Source of the DNA: Pseudomonas sp. KNUC1026 | GTDB lineage: Bacteria; Pseudomonadota; Gammaproteobacteria; Pseudomonadales; Pseudomonadaceae | NCBI RefSeq assembly: GCF_021650705.1 | Contig: NZ_CP087138.1 | Span: forward strand, 3,038,001-3,102,000 | Reading direction: 5' to 3' | Length of the DNA stretch: 64,000 bases | Part shown: positions 8,023 through 16,754 of the stretch, in pieces | How positions within the stretch are numbered: position 1 is the stretch's first letter | Layout of the letters: every line of letters starts with the position of its first letter | Notes under the pieces: model-generated | What the model was told of the DNA's origin: nothing | Database searches by the model: none | Seen by the model: only the letters and a program-made list of their open reading frames with translations | Made by a program: the position numbers and the translations under genes

Positions 8023-10899
8023 ATGCACACCGAACCGACTCGCGAGAACCCGCAGGCCAAGGCGCCACAGGGCGCGGAACAGTCCCATGAACTGACCGCC
8101 ACCGCCCCCGGCCAACTGCGCGTGATCAAGCGTAACGGTACTGTCGTCCCCTACACCGACGACAAGATCACCGTCGCTATCACCAAAGCGTTCCTCGCAG
8201 TCGAGGGCGGCACTGCTGCTGCTTCCTCGCGCATCCACGACACCGTAGCGCGCCTGACCGAACAGGTCAGCACCACCTTCAAGCGCCGCATGCCATCCGG
8301 CGGCACCATCCACATCGAAGAAATCCAGGACCAGGTCGAGCTGGCGCTGATGCGTGCCGGCGAGCACAAGGTCGCCCGCGACTACGTGATCTACCGCGAA
8401 GCCCAATCCGTCAAGCGCAAGCAGCAGGGCGAGAACAGCATCGCCGAGCCGCACCCGAGCATCCGCATCAAGCGCGATGACGGTAGCCTCGAACCGCTGG
8501 ACATGGGCCGCCTGAACACCATCATCAACGAAGCCTGCGAAGGCCTCGAAGAGGTCGACGGTGCGCTGATCCAGCGTGAAACCCTGAAGAACCTCTACGA
8601 CGGCGTGGCCATCAAGGACGTCAACACCGCCCTGGTGATGACCGCCCGTACCCTGGTGGAGCGTGAGCCTAACTACTCGTTCGTCACCGCTCGCCTGCTG
8701 ATGGACACCCTGCGCGCCGAAGGCCTGGGCTTCCTGGGTGTGGCCGATAGCGCCACTCACCACGAGATGGCCGAACTGTACGCCGCTGCCCTGCCCGCCT
8801 ACGTCGCCAAGGGCGTGGAGTTCGAGCTGCTCAACCCGGAGCTTGCCAACTTCGACCTGGAAAAACTCGGCAAGGCGATCGATCACGAGCGCGACCAGCA
8901 GTTCACCTACCTGGGCCTGCAGACTCTCTACGACCGTTACTTCATTCATAAAGACGGCATCCGCTTCGAACTGCCGCAGGTGTTCTTCATGCGCGTGGCC
9001 ATGGGCCTGGCCATCGAAGAAAAGAACCGTGACGAGCGCGCCATCGAGTTCTACCGCCTGCTGTCGTCGTTCGACTACATGGCCTCCACGCCGACCCTGT
9101 TCAACGCCGGCACCCTGCGCCCGCAATTGAGCTCGTGCTACCTGACCACCGTGCCGGACGACCTTTCCGGCATCTATGGCGCCATCCACGACAACGCCAT
9201 GCTGTCCAAATTTGCCGGCGGCCTGGGCAATGACTGGACCCCGGTGCGCGCGCTGGGCTCCTACATCAAGGGCACCAACGGCAAGTCCCAGGGCGTTGTG
9301 CCGTTCCTGAAAGTGGTCAACGACACCGCCGTGGCAGTGAACCAGGGCGGCAAGCGCAAGGGCGCGGTGTGCGCCTACCTGGAAACCTGGCACCTGGACA
9401 TCGAGGAATTCCTCGAACTGCGCAAGAACACCGGTGACGACCGCCGCCGCACCCATGACATGAACACCGCGAACTGGATCCCTGACCTGTTCATGAAGCG
9501 CGTGTTCGAAGGCGGCAAGTGGACCCTGTTCTCGCCGTCGGAAACCCCTGACCTGCACGACCTGACCGGCAAGGCCTTCGAGGAGCGCTACGAGTACTAC
9601 GAAGCGCTGATCGAGTACGGCAAGATCAAGGTCTACAAGACCGTCGAAGCCAAGGACCTGTGGCGCAAGATGCTCTCGATGCTGTTCGAGACCGGCCACC
9701 CGTGGCTGACCTTCAAAGACCCGTGCAACCTGCGCAGCCCGCAGCAGCACGTGGGCGTGGTCCACAGCTCCAACCTGTGCACCGAGATCACCTTGAACAC
9801 CAACAAGGACGAGATCGCAGTGTGCAACCTGGGCTCGATCAACCTGCCCAACCACATCGTCGACGGCAAGCTCGATACCGCCAAGCTGCAGCGCACCATC
9901 AACACCGCCGTGCGCATGCTCGACAACGTGATCGACATCAACTACTACTCCGTGCCGCAGGCGAAGAACTCCAACTTCAAGCACCGCCCGGTGGGCCTGG
10001 GCATCATGGGCTTCCAGGACGCGCTGTACCTGCAGCACATCGCCTACGGTTCGGACGCGGCCATCGAGTTCGCCGACCGTTCGATGGAAGCTGTGAGCTA
10101 CTACGCCATCCAGGCCTCCTGCGACCTGGCCGACGAGCGCGGCGCCTACGAGACGTTCCAGGGCTCGCTCTGGTCCAAGGGCGTGCTGCCGCTGGACTCG
10201 CTGGCCACCCTGATCGAGCAGCGCGGCGCCAAGTACATCGAAGTCGACCGTACCGAAACCCTGGACTGGGCCCCGGTGCGTGCGCGAGTGCAAAAAGGCA
10301 TCCGCAACTCGAACATCATGGCCATCGCGCCGACCGCGACCATCGCCAACATCACCGGCGTTTCGCAGTCGATCGAGCCGACCTACCAGAACCTGTACGT
10401 GAAATCGAACCTCTCCGGCGAATTCACCGTGATCAACCCCTACCTGGTGCGCGACCTCAAGGACCGCGGCCTGTGGGACTCGGTCATGATCAACGACCTG
10501 AAGTACTACGACGGTTCCGTGCAGCAGATCGAGCGCATCCCGCAGGAGCTCAAGGACCTGTACGCCACCGCGTTCGAAGTCGACACCCGCTGGATCGTCG
10601 AAGCCGCCAGCCGCCGCCAGAAGTGGATCGACCAGGCGCAGTCGCTGAACCTGTACATCGCCGGCGCCTCGGGCAAGAAGCTCGACGTGACCTACCGCAT
10701 GGCGTGGTTCCGTGGCCTGAAAACCACCTATTACCTCCGTGCCCTGGCTGCCACCAGCACCGAGAAGTCGACCATCAACACCGGCAAGCTCAACGCCGTT
10801 TCCAGCGGCGGTGACAGCGCCCCGGTCCAGGCTGCCGGCCCGGCTCCTGTGCCGAAGGCTTGCGCCATCGACGAGCCGGATTGCGAAGCTTGCCAATAA
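8023..10899 (+). CDS. nrdA: Ribonucleoside-diphosphate reductase class Ia, alpha subunit
   Basis: 958 aa. Reduces NDPs to dNDPs with NrdB. The N-terminal extension holds two ATP-cone domains, one starting RVIKRNGTVVPYTDDK (about residue 34) and a second starting IRIKRDDGSLEPLD (about 150). The catalytic barrel follows, with SSCYLTTV, the NLCTEI active-site loop (cysteine and glutamate), AVCNLGSIN, and paired tyrosines near the C-terminus for radical transfer. The last 12 residues (CAIDEPDCEACQ) carry the shuttle cysteines. The start is ATG 8023 with GGAG just upstream; the ATG at 8011 has no suitable site. Double ATP-cones are known in Pseudomonas NrdA. nrdB lies 2.3 kb downstream rather than adjacent. 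Confidence 0.96.
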   Translation: MHTEPTRENPQAKAPQGAEQSHELTATAPGQLRVIKRNGTVVPYTDDKITVAITKAFLAVEGGTAAASSRIHDTVARLTEQVSTTFKRRMPSGGTIHIEEIQDQVELALMRAGEHKVARDYVIYREAQSVKRKQQGENSIAEPHPSIRIKRDDGSLEPLDMGRLNTIINEACEGLEEVDGALIQRETLKNLYDGVAIKDVNTALVMTARTLVEREPNYSFVTARLLMDTLRAEGLGFLGVADSATHHEMAELYAAALPAYVAKGVEFELLNPELANFDLEKLGKAIDHERDQQFTYLGLQTLYDRYFIHKDGIRFELPQVFFMRVAMGLAIEEKNRDERAIEFYRLLSSFDYMASTPTLFNAGTLRPQLSSCYLTTVPDDLSGIYGAIHDNAMLSKFAGGLGNDWTPVRALGSYIKGTNGKSQGVVPFLKVVNDTAVAVNQGGKRKGAVCAYLETWHLDIEEFLELRKNTGDDRRRTHDMNTANWIPDLFMKRVFEGGKWTLFSPSETPDLHDLTGKAFEERYEYYEALIEYGKIKVYKTVEAKDLWRKMLSMLFETGHPWLTFKDPCNLRSPQQHVGVVHSSNLCTEITLNTNKDEIAVCNLGSINLPNHIVDGKLDTAKLQRTINTAVRMLDNVIDINYYSVPQAKNSNFKHRPVGLGIMGFQDALYLQHIAYGSDAAIEFADRSMEAVSYYAIQASCDLADERGAYETFQGSLWSKGVLPLDSLATLIEQRGAKYIEVDRTETLDWAPVRARVQKGIRNSNIMAIAPTATIANITGVSQSIEPTYQNLYVKSNLSGEFTVINPYLVRDLKDRGLWDSVMINDLKYYDGSVQQIERIPQELKDLYATAFEVDTRWIVEAASRRQKWIDQAQSLNLYIAGASGKKLDVTYRMAWFRGLKTTYYLRALAATSTEKSTINTGKLNAVSSGGDSAPVQAAGPAPVPKACAIDEPDCEACQ

Positions 10900-10918
10900 G
10901 CTGAGCTGCGGCAGCCGA

Positions 10919-10952
10919 CCCCTCGCCCCGCTTGCCGGGCCGAGGGGTTTTT
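10919..10952 (+). terminator. Rho-independent terminator of nrdA
   Basis: Stem CCCCTCG (10919-10925) pairs with CGAGGGG (10941-10947) and is followed by five Ts. It lies 20 bp after the nrdA stop, so the genes downstream probably have their own promoters. Confidence 0.8.
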
Positions 10953-11020
10953 CATGCCCGAACGAACCTGGCGCGGCTGCCTGGGTCTGTTGCTCTGACA
11001 ACCCATCAGGAGATGCCACC

Positions 11021-11896
11021 ATGCTTTGGAAAAAAGGCCGCCGCAGCGACAACGTGGTCGACGCCCGTGGTGACGGCGGTGGCGGAGGCGGCGGCATCCC
11101 CTTGGGCAAAGGCGGCCTGAGCCTGGGCGCGGTAGTGCTGATCGTCGGCTTCGGCCTGCTCACCGGCCAGGACCCGCTGCAGCTGCTCAGCGAGCTGACC
11201 GGTGCAGGCCAATCCAATACGCCGGCCCAGCGCCAGGCGCCGCCGGCCAACGATCAGCAGGCTGATTTCGTGCGCGCCATCCTTGGCGACACCGAAGACA
11301 CCTGGCAGCAATTGTTCCAGGCGCAGGGCAAGCAGTATCAGGACCCGAAACTGGTGGTGTTCAACGGCCAGGTGAGTTCGGCCTGCGGCCGGGCGACCTC
11401 GGCAGTAGGGCCGTTCTACTGCCCCGGCGACCGCCAGGTGTATCTGGACATGGACTTCTTCCGCGAGATGCGCGAACGCTTCGGCGCAGCAGGCGACTTC
11501 GCCCAGGCCTATGTGATTGCGCACGAGGTAGGCCACCATGTGCAGAATCTGCTGGGCATTTCCGACCGGGTAGAAGCCGCGCGCCGGCAGGGCCAGCCGA
11601 TGGAAGGTGCCAACGGGCTTTCGGTGCGCCAGGAATTGCAGGCCGACTGCTTCGCCGGGGTGTGGGCCAACCATGCGCAGGCGCGCCTGAACTGGCTGGA
11701 GCCAGGTGATATCGACGACGCCCTCAATGCTGCCAACGTCATCGGCGACGATCACCTGCAACAGCAGAGCCAAGGGCACGTGATGCCGGATGCGTTCACC
11801 CATGGCACCTCTGCGCAGCGCCAGCGCTGGTTCAAGGCAGGCTTTGCGCAGGGGCGTGTGGGTGACTGCGATACGTTTGCGGCAAAGGCGCTTTGA
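11021..11896 (+). CDS. ypfJ: YpfJ-family neutral zinc metallopeptidase
   Basis: 291 aa from ATG 11021, with AGGAG 9 bases upstream. A glycine-rich N-terminal stretch (about residues 19-30) precedes one membrane helix (LSLGAVVLIVGFGLLTG, about 33-50), then the peptidase domain with the zinc motif HEVGHH (about residue 168) and a downstream ELQADCFAGVWA segment supplying a third ligand. This is the Zn_peptidase (PF04228) family. The physiological substrate is unknown. It sits between nrdA and the YhfG/Fic pair on the same strand. Confidence 0.88.
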   Translation: MLWKKGRRSDNVVDARGDGGGGGGGIPLGKGGLSLGAVVLIVGFGLLTGQDPLQLLSELTGAGQSNTPAQRQAPPANDQQADFVRAILGDTEDTWQQLFQAQGKQYQDPKLVVFNGQVSSACGRATSAVGPFYCPGDRQVYLDMDFFREMRERFGAAGDFAQAYVIAHEVGHHVQNLLGISDRVEAARRQGQPMEGANGLSVRQELQADCFAGVWANHAQARLNWLEPGDIDDALNAANVIGDDHLQQQSQGHVMPDAFTHGTSAQRQRWFKAGFAQGRVGDCDTFAAKAL

Positions 11897-11926
11897 AGGT
11901 TTGCTCGACAGGCTTGAAGTTTGCCT

Positions 11927-12007
11927 CGTCGCGCGGCAAGCCGCCCTCCCCCTATATGAAGTGCGAAGCCGGATTTCAGTGGGAGGCCGGCTCGCCGGGC
12001 GATGAGC
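11927..12007. repeat. Isolated REP pair (BIME) after ypfJ
   Basis: An inverted REP (CGTCGCGCGGCAAGCCG, then CCCTCC; 11927-11949) and a direct REP (GTGGGAGGCCGGCTCGCCGG; from 11979) have the same two halves and orientation as one unit of the 60.6-kb array. The internal spacer differs. Confidence 0.75.
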
Positions 12008-12150
12008 GACGAGCCGCTCCCCAACATCGAAATCGCTTGGGCATTGCAAACCCCAAAAGCATAGGGCCTCCAAAGCCGCGTTAAGCGCCAGGCGTTTGCG
12101 GTGTGGCAATTAGGCGTATACTTGCGCCATTCTCCAAGCAGGCAACCCTT

Positions 12151-12321
12151 ATGCCCACGTCCCTGGAAACCAAACGCGCATACTTCGCCAAGGTGCGCCG
12201 CGCCAATTACGCGGCAAGCCTACGGCTCGAAGGGTTCAATGTGCCTCAGGGTGATGAGGAAAAGCCTGTCCCCACACGTGAGCAGGTACTGCAGCGGTAT
12301 CGTACCGATAACGCTCGGTGA
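12151..12321 (+). CDS. yhfG: YhfG-family antitoxin of a Fic module
   Basis: 56 aa. The sequence resembles YhfG, the small partner of Fic proteins. It contains the class I Fic inhibition motif (S/T)xxxE(G/N): S23-LRL-E27-G28 in AASLRLEGF. In class I modules the glutamate enters the Fic ATP pocket and blocks AMP transfer. The gene overlaps the fic start by 4 bp (GTGA), so the two are translationally coupled. It was too short for automatic emphasis but is well supported by motif and context. Confidence 0.75.
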   Translation: MPTSLETKRAYFAKVRRANYAASLRLEGFNVPQGDEEKPVPTREQVLQRYRTDNAR

Positions 12322-12922
12322 CAGTGGACAAGTATGGGGTCGGGCAAGACCCTTACTGTTACCCCGGTACGTCCGTATTGCGCAATCACCTGAATCTTCG
12401 GGTTCAGTCAATGCTGGACGACGCTGAGCGAGAGCTGAGCAGCATTGCCGCCAGCGAGGTGGTTTTTCACCCCCCGCCCTACGACCTAAAGAGTTTGCAG
12501 GCTCTGCACCGTCATCTGTTCAAGGATGTTTATCCATTCGCCGGTGAGGTGCGTGAAGTCGACATCTCCAAAGGCGTGACGCGATTTTGCAACGTCTCCC
12601 GCATCGAACCTGAAGCCGCCAACTATTCGCTTGGGCAGGTAGCAGGCGATGGTTTCAAAGGCTCGAAAGGCCAGTGCTCATGGCGCTGCTGGCGGAATTC
12701 TTCGGCGAGCTGAACATGCTTCACCTTTTTCGAGAAGGCAATGGCCGAGCTCAACGGCTGCTATTCGAGCAATTGGTCATTGCTGCCGAGTACCCTATCG
12801 ACTGGCGCCCCGTTTCACCCGACGAGTGGATTCAGGCCAATATCAGCGCTGTAGCCTGCAACTATGCACCGCTTGCCGGCATATTCGACCGCTGCATCGG
12901 TCAGGTGCCATTTTCGTCTTGA
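12318..12922 (+). pseudogene. fic: Fic family AMP-transferase toxin, 1-nt frameshift as sequenced
   Basis: About 201 codons. Fic enzymes AMPylate target proteins; bacterial examples modify gyrase or topoisomerase IV. The first part (GTG start 12318) gives the typical YCYPGTSVLRNHLNLR start and FAGEVREVDISKG. The second part carries the catalytic motif HLFREGNGRAQR, against the usual HPFxxGNGRxxR, so the proline after the catalytic histidine is replaced by leucine. The two halves join if one T is restored in the TTT run at 12653-12655, giving DGFQRLERPVLMALLAEFF. This is probably a sequencing error, though real toxin loss is possible. It is coupled to the YhfG antitoxin. Confidence 0.8.
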
Positions 12923-12947
12923 TCAGCATGATGGACTTCTGCGGCGA

Positions 12948-12995
12948 AGCCTATATCCTGTGCCCCTGATCAATGAAACCTACCATATGTAGTTT
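12948..12995 (+). promoter_or_regulatory. Possible second NrdR box pair upstream of nrdB
   Basis: Two weaker 16-bp matches to the NrdR palindrome lie at 12948-12963 (AGCCTATATCCTGTGC) and 12980-12995 (CTACCATATGTAGTTT), with centres 32 bp apart. Each matches about 11 of 16 positions. Separate control of nrdB would be needed because nrdA ends with a terminator 2.3 kb upstream. The remainder of the 12923-13231 gap has no other visible structure. Confidence 0.4.
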
Positions 12996-13231
12996 TTACC
13001 CTGTAAAGAGCTGGTTTCTAACCAAAGAAGCTCGTTAAGCTAAAAGGGCGCGTCAAAGCACACTTTCCAGTACAATCGTGCCCCCTTAGTCGGCCGATAC
13101 GCACAAGTGCATCGGCCCTCTCGAACTCACGCCGCCCGAGCCGGCATCCAGCTAAAGGCGCGGGCAACGTACAGATTTCCAACATCCACATGGCTGCCAC
13201 CCATGCAGCCCTCACGCAGGAGCCACCCACC

Positions 13232-14488
13232 ATGCTGAGCTGGGACGAATTCGACAAAGACGACACCGAAGCCACCTCCGCTGCCAAAGGCGCCGCGCCT
13301 TCGCAGCCGGCTGTTGGCGCAGAGCTGGAGCGCCTCGACAGCGCCGGTGACGCCGCCGCCCACCAGGCCCGCGCCATCGCTGCCGACGACAGCGCCGCCG
13401 TTGCCCGTGCCAAGGCCGCATTGAACGATCTCGACATCGCCGAAGGCCTGGCCGAGCTCGAAGGCTCAGCCGCCCGCGTGACCGTCGACTCCAAGCGCAT
13501 GATCAACTGCCGCGCCGACCTGAACCAGCTGGTGCCGTTCAAGTACGACTGGGCCTGGCAGAAATACCTCGACGGCTGCGCCAACCACTGGATGCCGCAA
13601 GAGGTCAACATGACCACCGACATCGCCCTGTGGAAGAGCGCCGACGGCCTGACCGACGACGAGCGCCGCATCGTGCTGCGTAACCTGGGTTTCTTCTCCA
13701 CCGCCGATTCGCTGGTGGCCAACAACCTGGCGCTGGCGGTGTACCGCCTGATCACCAACCCCGAATGCCGCCAGTACATCCTGCGCCAGGCCTTCGAGGA
13801 AGCGATCCACACCCACGCCTACCAGTACTGCATCGAGTCGCTGGGCATGGATGAAGGCGAGATCTTCAACATGTACCACGAGATCCCGTCGGTCGCGAAA
13901 AAGGCCGCCTGGGGCCTGAAGTACACCCGCGCCATCTCCGACCCCGAGTTCAAGACCGGCACTCCGGAAACCGACAAGGAGTTGCTGCGCAACCTGATCG
14001 CCTACTACTGCGTGCTCGAAGGCATCTTCTTCTACTGCGGCTTCACCCAGATCCTCTCCATGGGCCGCCGCAACAAGATGACTGGCGTCGCCGAGCAGTT
14101 CCAGTACATCCTGCGCGACGAATCCATGCACCTGAACTTCGGCATCGACGTGATCAACCAGATCAAGATCGAGAACCCGCACCTGTGGGACGCCGAGATG
14201 AAGGAAGAAGCGACCCAGATGATCCTGCAAGGCACGCAGCTTGAGATCGAATACGCACGCGACACCATGCCGCGCGGCGTGCTGGGCATGAACGCGGCGA
14301 TGATGGAGGACTACCTCAAGTTCATCGCCAACCGCCGCCTGACCCAGATCGGCCTGAAGGAAGAGTACCCGGGCACCACCAACCCGTTCCCGTGGATGAG
14401 CGAGATCATGGACTTGAAGAAAGAGAAGAACTTCTTCGAAACCCGTGTGATCGAGTATCAGACCGGTGGGGCGTTGAGCTGGGATTGA
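13232..14488 (+). CDS. nrdB: Ribonucleoside-diphosphate reductase class Ia, beta subunit
   Basis: 418 aa. Houses the di-iron/tyrosyl radical cofactor used by NrdA. An acidic/alanine-rich N-terminal extension (about residues 1-95) precedes the ferritin-like core with the iron ligands in [12 protein letters not shown] and DESMHLNFG. The C-terminal tail, for NrdA docking, ends in [16 protein letters not shown]. Start ATG 13232 has AGGAG upstream; a longer in-frame start at 13190 is less likely. The IS256 insertion begins just after the stop, separating nrdB from its terminator at 15912. Confidence 0.95.
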   Translation: MLSWDEFDKDDTEATSAAKGAAPSQPAVGAELERLDSAGDAAAHQARAIAADDSAAVARAKAALNDLDIAEGLAELEGSAARVTVDSKRMINCRADLNQLVPFKYDWAWQKYLDGCANHWMPQEVNMTTDIALWKSADGLTDDERRIVLRNLGFFSTADSLVANNLALAVYRLITNPECRQYILRQAFEEAIHTHAYQYCIESLGMDEGEIFNMYHEIPSVAKKAAWGLKYTRAISDPEFKTGTPETDKELLRNLIAYYCVLEGIFFYCGFTQILSMGRRNKMTGVAEQFQYILRDESMHLNFGIDVINQIKIENPHLWDAEMKEEATQMILQGTQLEIEYARDTMPRGVLGMNAAMMEDYLKFIANRRLTQIGLKEEYPGTTNPFPWMSEIMDLKKEKNFFETRVIEYQTGGALSWD

Positions 14489-14495
14489 GGCTTTG

Positions 14496-15867
14496 GGGAC
14501 TGTCAGATTTTTTGTGTGCGGGCGGTTAACGCCCGTCACCTGACGGACAGTGAAATCACCAGGTTGGCCTGGTAAAGCGATCTTCATACAGGATCGCAAA
14601 TTGATTCATCGCACTTTTCCAGTCATGCGCAGCCTTGCCCCAGTTGGCGGTGATGTTTCGCAGTCCCAGCCAGATCAGCTTGGTCGCCGCTTCGTCATTC
14701 GGGAAGTGCCCGCGCGTCTTGATGATCTTGCGCAACTGGGCGTTGATGCTCTCGATGGCGTTGGTGGTGTAGACCACCTTGCGTATTGCCTGCGGGAACA
14801 CGAAGAACGGGATCACGCGATCCCAAGCCCGCCGCCACGCGGCAACAACCGTCGGATACTGCTTGCCCCAGGGCCCAGCCTCGAAGTCGTTCAATGCCTG
14901 CTCGGCGGCCTCGGCATTGAGTGCCTGATAAATCGGCTTCAGAGCTTTGGCCAGCCCTTTGCGTTTGTCCCAGGAGGCGTATTCAAGGCTATTGCGGATC
15001 AGGTGGACGATGCAGGTTTGCAGAGTCGTTTCAGGGTAAACAGCCGCCAGTGCTTCCGGCATGCCCCTGAGTCCGTCCGTGACGGCAATCAGCACATCCT
15101 CAACGCCTCGGTTGCGCAAGTCGTTGAACACTTTCAACCAAAACTTCGCACCCTCGGTGTTCTCGATCCAGATACCCAGAATGTCACGGGTGCCGTCCGG
15201 CAAAACGCCCAGCGCCAAGTAGATCGCCTTGTTGCGGACCACACCTTCATCGCGGATCTTCACCCGCAAGGCATCGAAGAAAATGACCGGATACATCGGC
15301 TCCAGAGGCCGCTGTTGCCATGCACCCACTTCTTCCATCACGGCGTCAGTAACAGAACTGATGAAGTCATGAGAGACGTCCGTGCCGTACTGCTCCAGCA
15401 GAAACGCACGGATCTCGCGTACCGTCATGCCACGGGCATACATGGCGATGATCTTGTCGTCGAACCCTGTGAAGCGGCGCTCATGCTTGGGAATCAGGAT
15501 GGGCGCGAAACTGCCGTCGCGATCGCGGGGAATGTCCAGCTTGAGCGGGCCATCGTCAGTCAGCACTGTCTTGCCGCTGGTGCCGTTGCGCTGGTTATCG
15601 GTGCCTTCCGGGCGCGTCTCGCCGGACGCATAGCCCAAGTGATAGCCAAGCTCCGCACCCAGTGCGCGCTCGACCAACGCCTTCTTGAAGGCCATCGAGA
15701 TGTCCTGGATCGCCTCAGCTGTCATCGGGCCTTTGACGAACTGTTCGACCAGGTCTTTGGGGATCTCTGGGAGGTCTTTCTGGCCTTGCCGGCCGGGGTC
15801 TTTTTGCTTGGCATGTCATGCACCTTAAACGCATGTGATGCCCGAACACAAAATTACTGATAGTCCC
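14496..15867 (-). mobile_element. IS256-family insertion sequence with terminal repeats and 8-bp target duplication
   Basis: The 1372-bp element has about 28-bp imperfect inverted ends: left GGGACTGTCAG then TTTTGTGTGCGGGC; right, reverse complement, GGGACTATCAG then TTTTGTGTTCGGGC. It is flanked by the perfect 8-bp direct repeat AGGCTTTG (14488-14495 and 15868-15875), as expected for IS256 transposition. The left duplication starts at the last base of the nrdB stop codon. It encodes one transposase on the minus strand. The intact target duplication suggests a fairly recent insertion. Confidence 0.93.
14556..15814 (-). pseudogene. IS256-family (mutator-type) transposase, frameshift near the N-terminus as sequenced
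   Basis: About 420 codons from ATG 15814 (MPSKKTPAGKARK). A single missing base near 15774-15776 (GG read as G) breaks the frame after about 13 codons. Restoring it gives RKDLPEIPKDLVEQFVKG and then the long intact frame (MTAEAIQDISMAFKKALVERALG onward, 389 aa). The DDE-type core is visible: FFDALRVKIRDEG, AVTDGLRGMPEAL, the TCIVHLIRNS helix, and the C-terminal TTNAIESINAQLRK with the catalytic glutamate. This places it with the mutator/IS256 transposases. Confidence 0.88.
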
Positions 15868-15911
15868 AGGCTTTGGCCTGAGCGTCTCCAGGCCACTCCC
15901 GTGTGAAGAAA

Positions 15912-15947
15912 CCGCCAGCCTCCGCAAACGAGGCTGGCGGTTTTTTT
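15912..15947. terminator. Bidirectional terminator (original nrdB terminator, shared with cobA)
   Basis: Ten-base stem CCGCCAGCCT (15912-15921) pairs with AGGCTGGCGG (15931-15940), with seven Ts after it on the plus strand and an A-rich left flank that serves the minus strand. It lies between convergent nrdB and cobA. Without the IS it would be about 45 bp from the nrdB stop; the IS has moved it 1.4 kb away. Confidence 0.85.
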
Positions 15948-16703
15948 CTAGCCTGTGAGTTTCTCCGCAAACCCCGGCAAACACCTACCACCCCTCCCCT
16001 CTACAACCACCTGCCCGATCACCAGCACCGCCGGCGCCTTGAGCTCGAACGCCAACGCCGCCTCATGCATGCCTGCCAGCTCACTGAAGCATTGCCGTTG
16101 CTGCGGCAGCGATGCGTTTTCGATCATCGCTACGGGCGTCTCCGCCGCCAATCCACCCGCGAGCAGCTCGTCGCGAACCTCCTTGAGCTTCGCTACCCCC
16201 ATATAGACCACCAGGGTCGTACCCGCCTGCGCCAGCGCTCGCCAGTTCAGCGGGCTGTCGTCCTGCGTATGGGCGGTCACCAACGTCACACCGCGGGCCA
16301 CCCCACGCAGCGTCAGCGGGATATCGCACTGCGTTGCGCCCGCCAGGCCAGCGGTGATCCCGTTGACCAGTTCCACTTCAATACCACGCTCGCCAAGCCA
16401 CTGAGCCTCCTCACTGCCGCGGCCGAAGATGCACGGGTCGCCGCCTTTGAGGCGCACAACGCATTTGCCTTGGCGTGCATAACGCAGCATCAGGCGTTGG
16501 ATGAAGGCTTGAGGGGTGGAGCGGCAGCCGCCGCGCTTGCCCACGCCGATGACCTTTGCGCCGGGGCAGTGCTCCAGCACGGCCGGGTTGACGAGGCTGT
16601 CGATCATCACCACGTCGGCGCCACGCAGCGCGCGCACCGCCTTGAGGGTCAAGAGCTCCGGGTCACCCGGGCCGGCGCCTACCAACCAGACTTTTGCGTT
16701 CAT
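15948..16703 (-). CDS. cobA: Uroporphyrinogen-III C-methyltransferase (SUMT)
   Basis: 251 aa. Uses two SAM to convert uroporphyrinogen III to precorrin-2, the entry to siroheme. SUMT motifs are present: VGAGPGDPELLTLKAV, VRLKGGDPCIFGRGSEE, VNGITAGLAGATQCDIPLT and the VTAHTQ region. It is the last gene of the nas cluster on the minus strand. Siroheme is the cofactor of NirB encoded in the same island, so this copy most likely supplies nitrite reductase rather than cobalamin. Confidence 0.92.
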   Translation of the reverse strand: MNAKVWLVGAGPGDPELLTLKAVRALRGADVVMIDSLVNPAVLEHCPGAKVIGVGKRGGCRSTPQAFIQRLMLRYARQGKCVVRLKGGDPCIFGRGSEEAQWLGERGIEVELVNGITAGLAGATQCDIPLTLRGVARGVTLVTAHTQDDSPLNWRALAQAGTTLVVYMGVAKLKEVRDELLAGGLAAETPVAMIENASLPQQRQCFSELAGMHEAALAFELKAPAVLVIGQVVVEGRGGRCLPGFAEKLTG

Positions 16704-16754
16704 GCCGTTACCTCATCAGCGTTGCGAACCGCGAGGCGCGATCCGGGGTGGGTT

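Noticed and set aside
7798..11250. A 1150-codon open frame antisense to nrdA and ypfJ
   Set aside because: A codon-bias shadow of a high-GC gene. The sense strand encodes well-known conserved proteins, and the antisense protein has no recognisable domain.
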